A stretch of 64,000 bases of DNA, from NCBI GenBank assembly GCA_016872775.1, contig VGZA01000006.1, forward strand, positions 80,872-144,871, given 5' to 3'. A program made the position numbers and the translations under genes. This document shows, piece after piece, positions 9,150-19,200 of this stretch. The notes under the pieces were generated by a model, which saw nothing but the letters and a program-made list of their open reading frames with translations, was not told the origin of the DNA and did not search any database. Positions within the stretch are counted from its first letter, which is position 1. The number at the start of each line of letters is the position of its first letter. The DNA comes from Planctomycetota bacterium (GTDB taxonomy: Bacteria; Planctomycetota; Planctomycetia; Pirellulales; Pirellulaceae).

Positions 9150-10616
9150 ATGCCTCAATTGCCCCACGGGGTTGTGCACCCTTCGATGCCGCGACGTGTC
9201 GCGCTGCAGGCGGGCGCTGTCGGACTGTTGGGTTTGGGAATGAACCATCTGGCCGGGTTGCGGTCGCTCGCCGCGGAAGTCGATCACCCGATTACTCGTC
9301 CACCGAAGTCCGTAATTTACATTTTTCTGTCTGGTGGCTTGGCTCAACACGACAGTTTTGATCCGAAACCGCTGGCTCCCGAGGGGATCCGCGGCGAGTT
9401 CGCTCCGATCGCAACCCAAACGCCCGGCCTGCAGATTTGCGAGCACTTGCCGATGCTGGCCGCATGCAGTGACCGATGGGCGCTGGTGCGTTCGCTGACG
9501 CATCCCTACAACGAACACTCGATTGGCCATCACGTGATGCTCACCGGTCGCACACCCACGCCCGCGGGCTTTGATTCGAACCGGCCGACGACGCGCGACT
9601 TCCCGTCGATCGCGTCCGTTGTGACAAAGGTTGTACCGCCGCGAAACAACCTCCCTCCTGCCGCGGTGCTTCCGGAGAAGCTGATCCACGTTACGGGCCG
9701 CACGATTCCGGGACAGTTCGGCGGCGAGATGGGGAGCCGGTACGACCCCTGGTTGATTGAAGCCAGCCAATATCGCGACGCGAACTATACCCATGGCGCG
9801 TTTCCGGAATACGGATTCCAGCGTCAAAATGGAAAAGCGACTCCGGAGAATTATCGCTACGAGGCGCCTCGCCTGGAACTCGCGCCCGGCGACTTGCGTG
9901 ACCAGTTTGAAGCCCGGCGGTCCCTGCTGGCGTCGCTCGAATCACAGCGAAGGATGCTCGACGAGGGAGCGCGCGTGATGGAACTTGACCGGCATCGGCA
10001 GACGGCGGTCTCCATGCTGCTTGATGGACAGGTTCGTACGGCGCTCGACGTGCATTCCGCCAGCGATCGGGTTCAGGACCGTTACGGACGGAATTCGTTC
10101 GGATGGTCGTTGTTGATGGCTCGGCAGCTCGTGGAGTCCGGCGTCAGTCTGGTCCAGGTGAATCTGGGCAACGACGAGTCCTGGGACACGCATGAAGCGG
10201 CATTTCGAAATTTGCGGGAATTCCTTTTGCCGCCGACGGACCGAGCGGTTTCGGCGTTGATCGAAGATCTCTCGGACCGGGGCCTCCTGGACGATGTGAT
10301 GATCGTAATGGCGGGAGAGTTTGGTCGCACGCCCAAAGTCTTCACTTACCCGGGAGCCAAGACCAACCTTCCCGGACGCGATCATTGGGGTGCCGTGCAA
10401 ACCGTGTTCTTTGCCGGCGGGGGCGTGCGCGGCGGAACGGTGATTGGTGAATCGGACGCGATGGGCGGTTACCCGCAGTCCGATCCGCAGACTCCGGAGA
10501 ACATGGCCGCGACGATCTACAGCGCGCTGGGGTTGCCTCGCACGCTGGCCTGGAAGGATGGATTGGAACGCCCCCACCAGATATACCACGCCGACCCGAT
10601 CCACGGCCTCACTTGA
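9150..10616 (+). CDS. DUF1501 protein, unpaired class
   Basis: A 488-residue DUF1501 protein that has no PSD1 gene next to it. The leader PRRVALQAGAVGLLG is twin-arginine-like. Key motifs: SGGLAQHDSFDPKP in place of the usual GGPSQ, SWDTH, E390 in GEFGRTP, GRDHWG near residue 412, and a C-terminal PENMAATIYSALG that lacks the histidine found at this place in the PSD1-paired class. It also carries the EGIRGEFAPIATQTPGL segment typical of unpaired copies. ATG 9150 is preferred over the upstream TTG 9060 because the leader then begins close to the RR. Its N-terminus closely resembles that of the DUF1501 gene at 46296. Confidence 0.9.
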   Translation: MPQLPHGVVHPSMPRRVALQAGAVGLLGLGMNHLAGLRSLAAEVDHPITRPPKSVIYIFLSGGLAQHDSFDPKPLAPEGIRGEFAPIATQTPGLQICEHLPMLAACSDRWALVRSLTHPYNEHSIGHHVMLTGRTPTPAGFDSNRPTTRDFPSIASVVTKVVPPRNNLPPAAVLPEKLIHVTGRTIPGQFGGEMGSRYDPWLIEASQYRDANYTHGAFPEYGFQRQNGKATPENYRYEAPRLELAPGDLRDQFEARRSLLASLESQRRMLDEGARVMELDRHRQTAVSMLLDGQVRTALDVHSASDRVQDRYGRNSFGWSLLMARQLVESGVSLVQVNLGNDESWDTHEAAFRNLREFLLPPTDRAVSALIEDLSDRGLLDDVMIVMAGEFGRTPKVFTYPGAKTNLPGRDHWGAVQTVFFAGGGVRGGTVIGESDAMGGYPQSDPQTPENMAATIYSALGLPRTLAWKDGLERPHQIYHADPIHGLT

Positions 10617-10651
10617 AACATGCCTTGCACCCGATTCCGGAGAGCCCTTGC

Positions 10652-12010
10652 ATGCTCCATATTCTCGGACGAAATACCGCGTCGCACTGTGACGGTCACG
10701 CGCGTCGCCACTTCTTGAAGATCGGCGGATTGGCATTGGGCGGCCTGTCGCTGCCGCAGATTTTGCAGGCCGAGCAATCTTCGCCGACAACGCGCGGGAA
10801 ATCGCTGGACCACAAAGCGGTTATTATGATCTACCTGTCAGGGGGGCCCTCCCATCAAGACATGTACGATTTGAAAATGGAAGCGCCGATCGAAATCCGT
10901 GGCTCATTCCTCCCGATCTCGACCAATGTTTCCGGAATCGAAATCTGCGAGCATATGCCGCGCCTGGCCACGATGATGGACAAGGTGGCGATCATTCGTT
11001 CGCTGTATGGCTGCCCCGACCAGCACGCCTCGGACTTGTGTTTGAGCGGTTATCCGATCGGGCCGAAAGGACGCCAGGACAATCATCCGTCGCTCGGGTC
11101 CGCCGTTTCCCGATTACAGGGACCCGTCGATCCCGCTGTACCGCCTTTCGTCGGCCTCACTACCAAGACCGGCCACTCGCCCTACTCCAATCCGGGATTT
11201 CCGGGGTTTCTGGGCGCTGCCTACGCTCCATTTCAGCCGAGCGGCGAGGGGATGGTCAACATGCGATTGAACGGAATCTCGCTCGACGAGTTGCGCAACC
11301 GTCAACAGTTGCTCGCATCGTTCGACGAGTTTCGTCGGCAGGTCGATCGCCAGGAGAGTTATCGGGGCGCGGACGCGCTGTCGCGGAAGGCGTTTGACGT
11401 TTTGAGTTCGAGCAAGCTGGTCGAAGCGTTGGATCTAGACAAGGAGGATCCCGCAGTGCGTGACCGCTACGGCCGCGGCAGCGCCGATCCGGCGTTCGGA
11501 GAAGATGCTGGCCCGCACTGGATGGACCAGTTCCTCATGGCGCGGCGGTTGGTCGAGGCGGGCGTGCGGTGCGTGACACTTTCGTTCGGAAGTTGGGATC
11601 GTCATGGTGCGAACTTCGAACGGCTTCCGATTCAACTCGCCAAGTTCGATCAGGCGATCACCGCGTTGATCGAGGATCTCCACCAGCGCGGACTGGACCA
11701 GGACGTCAGCGTCGTCGCATGGGGAGAGTTCGGCCGCACACCGCGCATCAATCCGGGCGGCGGTCGCGATCACTGGCCGCAGGCTTCCTGCTGCCTGCTG
11801 GCTGGTGGCGGAATGCGGATGGGACAGGTCATCGGCTCGACGAATCGATTGGGCGAAGTACCGCACGATCGCCCGATCCACTACCAGGAAGTGTTTGCGA
11901 CACTCTACCAGCGACTGGGAATTGACGTCGGGAACGCGACGATTCCCGACCAGGCGGGGCGACCGCAGTATCTGGTAGATTATCGCGATCCGATCCGGGA
12001 ACTGATTTAG
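10652..12010 (+). CDS. DUF1501 protein, unpaired class
   Basis: A 452-residue exported DUF1501 protein, 35 bases downstream of another one and probably co-transcribed. The leader is ARRHFLKIGGLALGG (Tat-like). Motifs: GGPSHQDMYDLKMEAP, IRGSFLPI, WDRHGANF, GEFGRTPRIN and GRDHWP; the final motif is VFATLYQRLG, again without the histidine. An upstream in-frame TTG at 10613 overlaps the previous stop codon, but it would place 13 extra residues before the leader, so ATG 10652 is preferred. The sequence is clearly diverged from its neighbour, so this is an old duplication. Confidence 0.9.
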   Translation: MLHILGRNTASHCDGHARRHFLKIGGLALGGLSLPQILQAEQSSPTTRGKSLDHKAVIMIYLSGGPSHQDMYDLKMEAPIEIRGSFLPISTNVSGIEICEHMPRLATMMDKVAIIRSLYGCPDQHASDLCLSGYPIGPKGRQDNHPSLGSAVSRLQGPVDPAVPPFVGLTTKTGHSPYSNPGFPGFLGAAYAPFQPSGEGMVNMRLNGISLDELRNRQQLLASFDEFRRQVDRQESYRGADALSRKAFDVLSSSKLVEALDLDKEDPAVRDRYGRGSADPAFGEDAGPHWMDQFLMARRLVEAGVRCVTLSFGSWDRHGANFERLPIQLAKFDQAITALIEDLHQRGLDQDVSVVAWGEFGRTPRINPGGGRDHWPQASCCLLAGGGMRMGQVIGSTNRLGEVPHDRPIHYQEVFATLYQRLGIDVGNATIPDQAGRPQYLVDYRDPIRELI

Positions 12011-12020
12011 ACGAGAGAAT

Positions 12021-13139
12021 ATGGCACCGCGCCTGATCCCACCCATTTCTCGTCGCTGGCCTTCTCGCACTGCGTCGTCGCTCGTGATGTGGCCGAGGCT
12101 GTCGCTGGTTCTGGCACTGGTGCTGTTTCTGATCAATTCCATGCGCGGATACGGCGCCGAAGGGCAGGACGGGCGCGCCAATATCGGGCGCGTCGTTCGG
12201 GTGGCTGGGAAAGACGCATCAACCGCTGTGGCGGTGAGCACCGCAAAGCGATTCGAAGAATTCTCCATCGACGAACGAGTGGACAGGCTGCGTATCTCAT
12301 TGACCGGGAAGCCGATCGTCGACTTCGTGTTCAAGGACAACAAGATATTGCGACCTTACTTCGCGAATGCTCGGCTGCCGAACGGCCTGCAAGTGACGCG
12401 TAATCATCCGCCGGTAGAGGGAGTGGATTCGCTGGATCACGACACGATGCACCCCGGCATCTGGCTCGGATTAGGCGATATCAGCGGCCAGGACTTCTGG
12501 CGGAACAAAGGGATGATGGAACATATCCGTTTTGTGTCGCCTCCGGCCAACGTGGACGGACAATTGCGGTTTGCGACCGAGTGCCACTTGAAGACCGGCA
12601 CGGGCGATCCGCTCTGTTTGTTGACCAATCGCTTCGTACTGGTTTCTCGGCCGCACGGATGGCTGCTCGTCTGGAACGCCGAATTCCATGCCGATCGAGA
12701 GCCGCTCGTGTTCGGTGATCAGGAGGAAATGGGGCTCGGAGCACGCGTGGCCACGCCCTTTACCGAGAAAAACGGGGGCTTGTTGCGCAGCTCGACCGGC
12801 AAACAGACCGCGAAGCAGACCTGGGGCCAGCCCGCCGCGTGGTGCGATTACTCCGGCACCGGTCCGAACTCTGGCGGTATCACGTTGATGGCCGGTCCGA
12901 GCAACTTTCGCCAAAGCTGGTGGCACAACCGCGACTACGGCGTTTTCGTCGCCAATCCGTTCGGGCGGGAGGCGATGAAGCAAGGTGCTCGCAGCGCGGT
13001 CACCGTCGCCAAAAGGGAAACAATGCGGCTGGCTTTCGCTGCGTTCGTCCACGATCATGAAGAAATCGACGCGGAGGCCGAGTTCAAGGTCTTCGAAAAA
13101 CTCGCGGCGTTGGAATCCACGAAACCAGCCAACCGGTAG
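12021..13139 (+). CDS. DUF6807 (PmoA-like) exported protein
   Basis: A 372-residue protein matching the DUF6807/PmoA-like family, recognised by VDSLDHDTMHPGIWLGLGDISGQDFW, the GWLLVWNAEFHADREP strand and the C-terminal WWHNRDYGVFVANPFGREAM. The family is common in planctomycetes and other glycan degraders and is often beside sugar-active enzymes; despite the old PmoA label there is no sign of a membrane methane monooxygenase. The signal segment (WPRLSLVLALVLFLINSMRGYGA) would start at ATG 12087, so that codon is an alternative start; ATG 12021 has a GAGAG just upstream. It lies between two unpaired DUF1501 genes. Confidence 0.85.
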   Translation: MAPRLIPPISRRWPSRTASSLVMWPRLSLVLALVLFLINSMRGYGAEGQDGRANIGRVVRVAGKDASTAVAVSTAKRFEEFSIDERVDRLRISLTGKPIVDFVFKDNKILRPYFANARLPNGLQVTRNHPPVEGVDSLDHDTMHPGIWLGLGDISGQDFWRNKGMMEHIRFVSPPANVDGQLRFATECHLKTGTGDPLCLLTNRFVLVSRPHGWLLVWNAEFHADREPLVFGDQEEMGLGARVATPFTEKNGGLLRSSTGKQTAKQTWGQPAAWCDYSGTGPNSGGITLMAGPSNFRQSWWHNRDYGVFVANPFGREAMKQGARSAVTVAKRETMRLAFAAFVHDHEEIDAEAEFKVFEKLAALESTKPANR

Positions 13140-13165
13140 TTGCTCGCGTCATAGACGAGATCAAA

Positions 13166-14569
13166 ATGACCAACCAACCTGTAACGACCCCCTTCTCCCG
13201 TCGCCGGCTGTTACACGCGGGCGCCTCCGCGTGGATGACGTCGAGCGTCTTACGGATCCTGCACGGAGGTGCCGCGCAGGCGGCCTCGACGACACCGTCG
13301 AGTACATCCGCCAGCGATCTTCAGGCATCATTCGGCCGGGCCAAGAGTGTCATCTACCTGAATTTGAGTGGAGGTCCTTCCCAGTACGAAACGCTTGATC
13401 CGAAACCCGACGCGCCGGCGGAGATTCGAGGGATCTTCTCTCCGATTGCGACGAACGTTGCGGGGACGCAGATCTGCGAGTTGCTGCCGCGGACGGCGAC
13501 GATGGCCGATCGACTGGCGATTGTGCGGTCTTTTGCGACGGATGATCCCAACCATGAGTCAGCCGGCTACTGGATCAACACCGGCCACAAGTATGCTGGT
13601 CCAGACATGCGGGCGCTGGCGCCGACGGATTGGCCGACGCTGGGCGCGATCGTCAAGATGTTGAAGCCCACCGAGCGCGGACCGTTCAGTGCGGTGATGC
13701 TGCCGGAACCGATCATCGCCAATCCCAATGTTTTCCTTCCGGGTCAGAACGCCGGTTTTCTTGGGCGCCGCTGGGATCCCGACATCCTCAAATGTGATCC
13801 GTCGGCGACCGACTTCCGTATCGAGAGCCTGACGTTGCCGGAGCAAATTACCGTTTCGCGGATGGAGTCGCGCGGCAGCTTGCTCGCGGCGCTGAATGTC
13901 GCGGCTCCGATACGCACGCCGTTGACGGCGGACCACACGCGGCTGTGCCAGGACGCACTGGGCGTGTTGGTCTCGGGCACCGCCCAGGGTGCGTTCGCAA
14001 TCGATAAGGAACCGCCGGAATTGCGAGAACGCTACGGTCGCGGCAAATGGGGTCAGTCGGTGCTGCTGGCGCGACGACTGATCGAGGCCGGTGTGCGGAT
14101 GGTGTTCGTGCAGTGGCCGCGCGAGCCGGGCGACCTGAGCGCTCCCAATCCGCTCTGGGACACCCACGCTAACAACAACGTGCGGATGAAAGATATCCTC
14201 TGCCCGCAGTTTGATCTGGGCTTCACAGCGCTGATCGAGGATCTCGAAGCGCGCGGACTGCTCGACGAGACGCTGGTCGTCGCCGTGGGAGAAATGGGGC
14301 GCACGCCGACGTTCAACGCCAGCGGCGGCAGGGATCACTGGGGGAACGTCTTCAGCTTCGCCCTGGCCGGCGCGGGAGTTCGCGCGGGACAGGTATACGG
14401 TGCCAGCGACCGTAACGGTGCGTATCCGGCACGCGATCGCGTCACTCCAGCCCAATTGACTGCGACGATTCTGCACCTGCTGGGCGTCAGCCACGAGGCG
14501 ACATTCCCCGACCGGACCGGGCGGCCGCTGCGCGTCGTGGAAGGTGAGCCGATCGCCGCGCTGATCTGA
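13166..14569 (+). CDS. DUF1501 protein, unpaired class
   Basis: A 467-residue protein, 26 bases after the DUF6807 gene. Leader SRRRLLHAGASAWMTSS (Tat-like). Motifs: NLSGGPSQYETLDPKP, AEIRGIFSPIATNVAGTQICE, LWDTHANN, GEMGRTPTFN (methionine instead of phenylalanine in the GEFGRTP motif) and GRDHWG, then LTATILHLLGVSH. The WPREPGD insertion before LWDTH is not seen in the other copies. The closing residues (RPLRVVEGEPIAALI) match the ending of unpaired copies (GxPIxxL). Enzymatic role unknown. Confidence 0.9.
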   Translation: MTNQPVTTPFSRRRLLHAGASAWMTSSVLRILHGGAAQAASTTPSSTSASDLQASFGRAKSVIYLNLSGGPSQYETLDPKPDAPAEIRGIFSPIATNVAGTQICELLPRTATMADRLAIVRSFATDDPNHESAGYWINTGHKYAGPDMRALAPTDWPTLGAIVKMLKPTERGPFSAVMLPEPIIANPNVFLPGQNAGFLGRRWDPDILKCDPSATDFRIESLTLPEQITVSRMESRGSLLAALNVAAPIRTPLTADHTRLCQDALGVLVSGTAQGAFAIDKEPPELRERYGRGKWGQSVLLARRLIEAGVRMVFVQWPREPGDLSAPNPLWDTHANNNVRMKDILCPQFDLGFTALIEDLEARGLLDETLVVAVGEMGRTPTFNASGGRDHWGNVFSFALAGAGVRAGQVYGASDRNGAYPARDRVTPAQLTATILHLLGVSHEATFPDRTGRPLRVVEGEPIAALI

Positions 14570-14654
14570 AAATCGCCAACCTGGCATTGAACATTAAGTT
14601 GACCCGCTAAATGGCAATGAGTTTCACTCCCTAGTCCGCACGCGAGGGTGTTCC

Positions 14655-15926
14655 ATGCGATTTCATACCACGGCTCTCCTTGTTCTGATCGCAAGCCTGT
14701 TCCAGGTCGTCGCATCGAATGGAAGCGACTGGCTGCAGTTTCGCGGCCCCGACGGTCAGGGGCACTCCGATGCGGAAGGAGTGCCAACGGAATGGAGCGA
14801 ACAGAAAAATATTCGCTGGAAGGTTGCCGTTCCCGGCGCAGGCTGGTCCTCACCGGTGATCTCCGGCAACCAGATCTGGCTGACAAGTTCCGAACAGGAC
14901 GGGAAATCATTACACGCCCTCTGTTTCGACAAGACTTCGGGCGTGTTGCTGTACAACGTGAAGGTTCTGACGACCGACGAGGCAGGGCCGCGCCATCCAC
15001 AAAACGGATATGCCTCTCCCACACCCGTGCTGGACGGCGACCGAGTCTATGTGCATTTCGGTCCTCGAGGCACGGCCTGCCTCCATCGCGATGGGGAAAT
15101 CGTCTGGAGGAATACGGAGTTCGCTTACGATGCGTTTCAGGGAGCGGCCAGTTCGCCGATTATTCACGACGATCTTCTGATACTCACCTGCGATGGCACC
15201 GACCATCAGTTCCTGGTTGCACTTGACAAGAAGACTGGCAAGATCGTCTGGAAGCAGCCGCGGGCGCATCTTGAGAATGCCGCCGCGCGGCATGCGGAAG
15301 GGTCCGTCATGGCCCGAATCGCCAAAATGGCCTACTCCACGCCGCTGATCCAGAACGTCGACGGTTCGCCACAACTGATCAGCAATGTCGCGGATCATGT
15401 GGCCGCCTACGACCTGAGGACGGGCAAGGAGATCTGGTGGATGCCTTATGTCGGGTTCTCGCAGGTCGCTCGGCCGTCGTATGGCAACGAGTTGTTCTAC
15501 GTGGTCGGTTCGGTGGCCCAAGACCAATTTTGCGTCTTCGCGATTCGCCCCGGCAAGGGAAAACTGCGGGAAGATCAACTGGCATGGCAATGCTCGAAAG
15601 GGATCGCCCACGTTCCGTCACCGCTGCTGGTGGGCAAAGAGCTGTATGTCGTCGATAACAGCGGTGTGGCATCGTGCCTGGACGCGCTGACCGGGGAGGT
15701 GCTATGGCGCGAGCGGCTGGGTGGCAATTACGATGCGTCACCAATCGAAGTACGGGGCAGGATCTACTACCTGAGCCGCGATGGCAAGATGACGGTGCTC
15801 GCCGCCGGACGGTCGTATCAGGTACTGGCCACGAACCAGCTGGAAGGAACTTTCAAGGCGTCGCCGGCCGTCTCGGGAAAAGCTCTCTTCTTGAGAAGCG
15901 AGGCCGATTTGTACCGGATCGAATAG
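14655..15926 (+). CDS. PQQ-like beta-propeller protein, exported (BamB-like fold)
   Basis: A 423-residue secreted protein with a clean signal peptide (residues 1-22) followed by PQQ-like blades. The blade signature, a hydrophobic strand then DxxTGxxxW, is seen repeatedly: FDKTSGVLLYN, LDKKTGKIVW, YDLRTGKEIWW, LDALTGEVLW. It opens with WLQFRGPDGQGHS, a typical start for planctomycete proteins of this type. These proteins resemble BamB in fold but are many per genome in planctomycetes, so a role in outer membrane assembly should not be assumed; a scaffold or redox-cofactor role is equally possible. It ends the plus-strand series that starts at 9150, 85 bases after a DUF1501 gene. Confidence 0.88.
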   Translation: MRFHTTALLVLIASLFQVVASNGSDWLQFRGPDGQGHSDAEGVPTEWSEQKNIRWKVAVPGAGWSSPVISGNQIWLTSSEQDGKSLHALCFDKTSGVLLYNVKVLTTDEAGPRHPQNGYASPTPVLDGDRVYVHFGPRGTACLHRDGEIVWRNTEFAYDAFQGAASSPIIHDDLLILTCDGTDHQFLVALDKKTGKIVWKQPRAHLENAAARHAEGSVMARIAKMAYSTPLIQNVDGSPQLISNVADHVAAYDLRTGKEIWWMPYVGFSQVARPSYGNELFYVVGSVAQDQFCVFAIRPGKGKLREDQLAWQCSKGIAHVPSPLLVGKELYVVDNSGVASCLDALTGEVLWRERLGGNYDASPIEVRGRIYYLSRDGKMTVLAAGRSYQVLATNQLEGTFKASPAVSGKALFLRSEADLYRIE

Positions 15927-16009
15927 ATCGAGAGCGGCGGCCCGTCCCAGCGTGGCGAAAAAACACAGGATAGTGCCCACGCATTTTCACTTCCCACGGA
16001 TGTTAGCAA

Positions 16010-16051
16010 GTGTGGCACACGGTGGATTGTCACAATGCAGAGTGTCACAGT
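16010..16051. promoter_or_regulatory. Three phased palindromes, a possible operator
   Basis: Three 11-base palindromic sites stand 15-16 bases apart centre to centre: GTGTGGCACAC (16010-16020, perfect), ATTGTCACAAT (16026-16036, perfect) and AGTGTCACAGT (16041-16051, imperfect). They share a TGTNNCA-like core. The third overlaps the candidate -35 box of the promoter for the LamG-containing PSD1 gene, the position expected for a repressor array. Confidence 0.45.
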
Positions 16052-16070
16052 GATTCCAGCATGATATGAT
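16042..16070 (+). promoter_or_regulatory. Candidate promoter for the LamG-PSD1 gene
   Basis: A -35 box GTGTCA (16042-16047, 4 of 6) is followed by a 17-base spacer and a -10 box TATGAT (16065-16070, 5 of 6). Transcription would begin near 16077, leaving a leader of about 160 bases before the preferred GTG start at 16236. Confidence 0.45.
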
Positions 16071-16235
16071 AGGGAGCTGACGACTTGCCCGCCACGCCGT
16101 CCTGTTGACGCACGCCTCACCGCTTTGGGATATACCGCGATGGGTTTGATGCTCTTGATCCATCTTCACAATCACGTCCGCCGGCCGCGATTCGATCGTC
16201 GTGAGCGCGAACGGTGGATCAAGGAGCGGCAAAGG

Positions 16236-19200
16236 GTGGGATCACGAGCTTTGGTTTTCGGGACCCTGCTATTTCCGCTCGTATCGATGTTTGCGACAGC
16301 GGCCGGAGCGGCTCGAGCGGCCGACGGTGACGACCACTTCGAGAAGCATGTTCGTCCCTTGCTGGTTGAGCGCTGTCACAAATGCCATTCCGCAAAAGAG
16401 AGCAAAGGTGGATTGCGGCTGGATTCGCGTGGAGCGATCTTGAAAGGCGGTGAGACCGGACCGGCGATCGTCGTGAACAAGCCCGAGGAGAGTCTGCTGA
16501 TACACGCCGTCCTGCATCAGAACGGCTTGCAGATGCCTCCGGACGGCAAGCTGACGACAGCCCAGGTGGAAGCGTTGGCTCGCTGGATTCGCGACGGCGC
16601 CGCATGGCCCGACTCGACGCCGACCGCGGCGTCGGAAGATGCCGATCCATCTTCATCGCCGAGCCCCAGGCAGCCCAACGCCGGCGAACTGGCACCATCG
16701 TTGCAACTCTGGCTGCGGGCCGATGCCCTGCAGCTCGCCGATGGCGAGTCGGTTCCCGTCTGGCCGGATCAGAGTGGCCATGGCCGAGATCTCTCCGCGA
16801 CCAAGGGTGTCCGTGAGGCAGGTGTCGGCGGGCCAGCAAATTTCGTCAAGCAAAGCAACCTTGTCGGGAGACCGGCGGTGCGATTTTCGCCGGGAAGCGG
16901 GCTCGCGTCTTCACCCGGAAATCGAGTCGACATCCGAGGCGATGCCGCTTTGACGATGACGATCGTCATGAACCTCACCCAGTTCGAAGGGCAGCCATCG
17001 CATTCGAGCGTCTTCTGCGTTGGGAATCCAGCCTACAGCGGAGACCCAGGCAAGCCGCTCGCGGCACTGCTCGAAATCGATCAGCCTCAGCAGTTCTCGC
17101 TCGATTTCGCCGGCGGCTGGGGCCACGACGCGGTGCTCGCACCGGGCTCGTATCAACCACTGTTTGGCAAGCCCGTCATCCTGTCGATTGTCAAGCGCCC
17201 GGGGCCGATGAAAGACACCACACGATTCTACATCAACGGAAAACTGGCGGGACCAATCGATGACAGGCCGCTGACGGGACGCGATACCGTGCCCGACATC
17301 CAGCATCGTACGGACGTCGGCGTTTTCATGGGCAAAGCGCTCTCTTGGTGCGGTGCCTTTCAGGGTGACGTCGGGGAGCTCTTGCTCTACAACTCTGCAC
17401 TCTCCGATGCCGATCGGCTTGGCATTGAGATCTACCTTGGTGAGAAGTTTGGCCTGTGGATCGACGAAGAGCGAGCACGGGCGCCGAAAGCGGTGTACAC
17501 CGAGGCGGAGAAGAATCACTGGGCGTATCAGCCGGTTCGCACCGTCGCGCCTCCCGCGGTCGAGAACGACGCCTGGGTCCGCACTCAGGTCGATCGCTTC
17601 ACGCTCGCCGCATTTTCGGCGAACGCGGTGACGCCACCACCGCAAGTCGACAAGCTGACCTGGATCCGCAGAGTCACGTTCGATTTGACGGGCCTGCCAC
17701 CGACGCCGGAAGAGGTCGACGCCTTCCTGGCTGATACCTCGCCGCAGGCGTACGAATCCGTCGTCAATCGGCTGCTCGAATCGGCCCATTATGGCGAACG
17801 CTGGGGAAGGCATTGGCTCGATCTCGTTCGATACGCCGAGTCGACCGCCAACGACGCCAATGCCGTGATGCGGTATGCCTGCCGCTATCGCAACTACGTG
17901 ATCGAGGCGTTCAACAGCGACCTTCCGTACGACCAGTTCCTGATCGAACAGCTGGCGGGTGATCTCCTGCCGCCGACCGAGTCGGTGGCTGTCAACACGC
18001 GCCGGGTCATCGCGACGGGCTATCTGATGATCGGACCGAAGGCTCTGGCCGAGACCGACAAGGAACAATCCCGGCTCGATATTGTCGACGATCAGATCGA
18101 TGTGACCGGCCGCGCGATGCTGGGGATGACGCTGGCATGCGCCCGTTGTCACGACCACAAATTCGACGCCATTCGTACGACCGACTATTACGCGATCGCG
18201 GGCATCTTCCGCAGCACGGAACCGTTCCAGAATGAGGTACGGAACGCGACGATGTGGTGGGAATACGCGGTTCCGCAGGGTTCCGGCGTCGAGCCACTCA
18301 TGGTGATGGCACCGAAGGAAGCCCAATCCCGAAATCTCCGTGTTCACCTGCGCGGCAACCGTTTTACACTTGGAAAAGTCGTTCCTCGCGACGCGCTGGG
18401 AATCATCGCCGCGGTCAGTCCCTCGGCCAATGACGATTCCCCGTCGATTATCAACCCGCACCAGTTCAGCAGCGGTCGATTGGAATTGGCCCGTTGGATC
18501 GCCAGTCCGTCGAATCCGCTGACCGCTCGGGTCCTCGTCAATCGCGTCTGGCAACTGCATTTTGGCCGGGGAATCGTCGGCACTCCCGATAACTTTGGAA
18601 CGCGAGGAGAACTTCCGTCGCATCCGGAGTTACTCGACTGGCTGACGACGCAATTCATCGAGGGCGGATGGAGCATCAAGAACCTGCACCGATTGATCGT
18701 GCACTCGAATACTTATCGGATACCCAACGCATCCGTGGGATCGTCGGGGGCCGGTCCGTCATCGCTCGCCGCGCTACGTCTTCAACGCAGGCGTCTGGCT
18801 GCCGAGGAACTCCGCGACGCGATGCTGGCGGTGAGCGGACAATTGGACCGTGTGCCAGGAGGTAGCGAGAGCGGCGAGTTCCTCAATTCGAAGGCCGAAG
18901 ACATCAGCGCGATGATCCGGCCCAATCGGGTCGGCGCTGATGATGAGTTTTACACAACGTTCCGCAAGCGGTCGGTATATCTGCCGATCGTCCGCAACAT
19001 GCTGCCTGACGTCCTGGCGCTGTTCGACGCGGCCGACCCGAACGGCGTCACCGCGGTCCGCAACGAAACGACCGTCGCCTCGCAGGGGCTGTTCCTGATC
19101 AATCATCCGTTTGTGCGCGGGCAGTCGAAGGCGTTCGCGGAACGCGTTTTGGCGGATGCGGCGCTGTCGGACGACCGACGCATCGAAGGGGCGCATCGCC

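Noticed and set aside
14570..14654. Promoter-like TTGACC before the PQQ propeller gene
   Set aside because: No -10 box at an acceptable distance; the gene is probably part of the upstream transcript.
16911..18623. Long open frame of 570 codons on the minus strand inside the LamG-PSD1 gene
   Set aside because: It is a shadow of high third-position GC in the plus-strand gene; its sequence shows no domain, and the plus-strand protein is clearly real.
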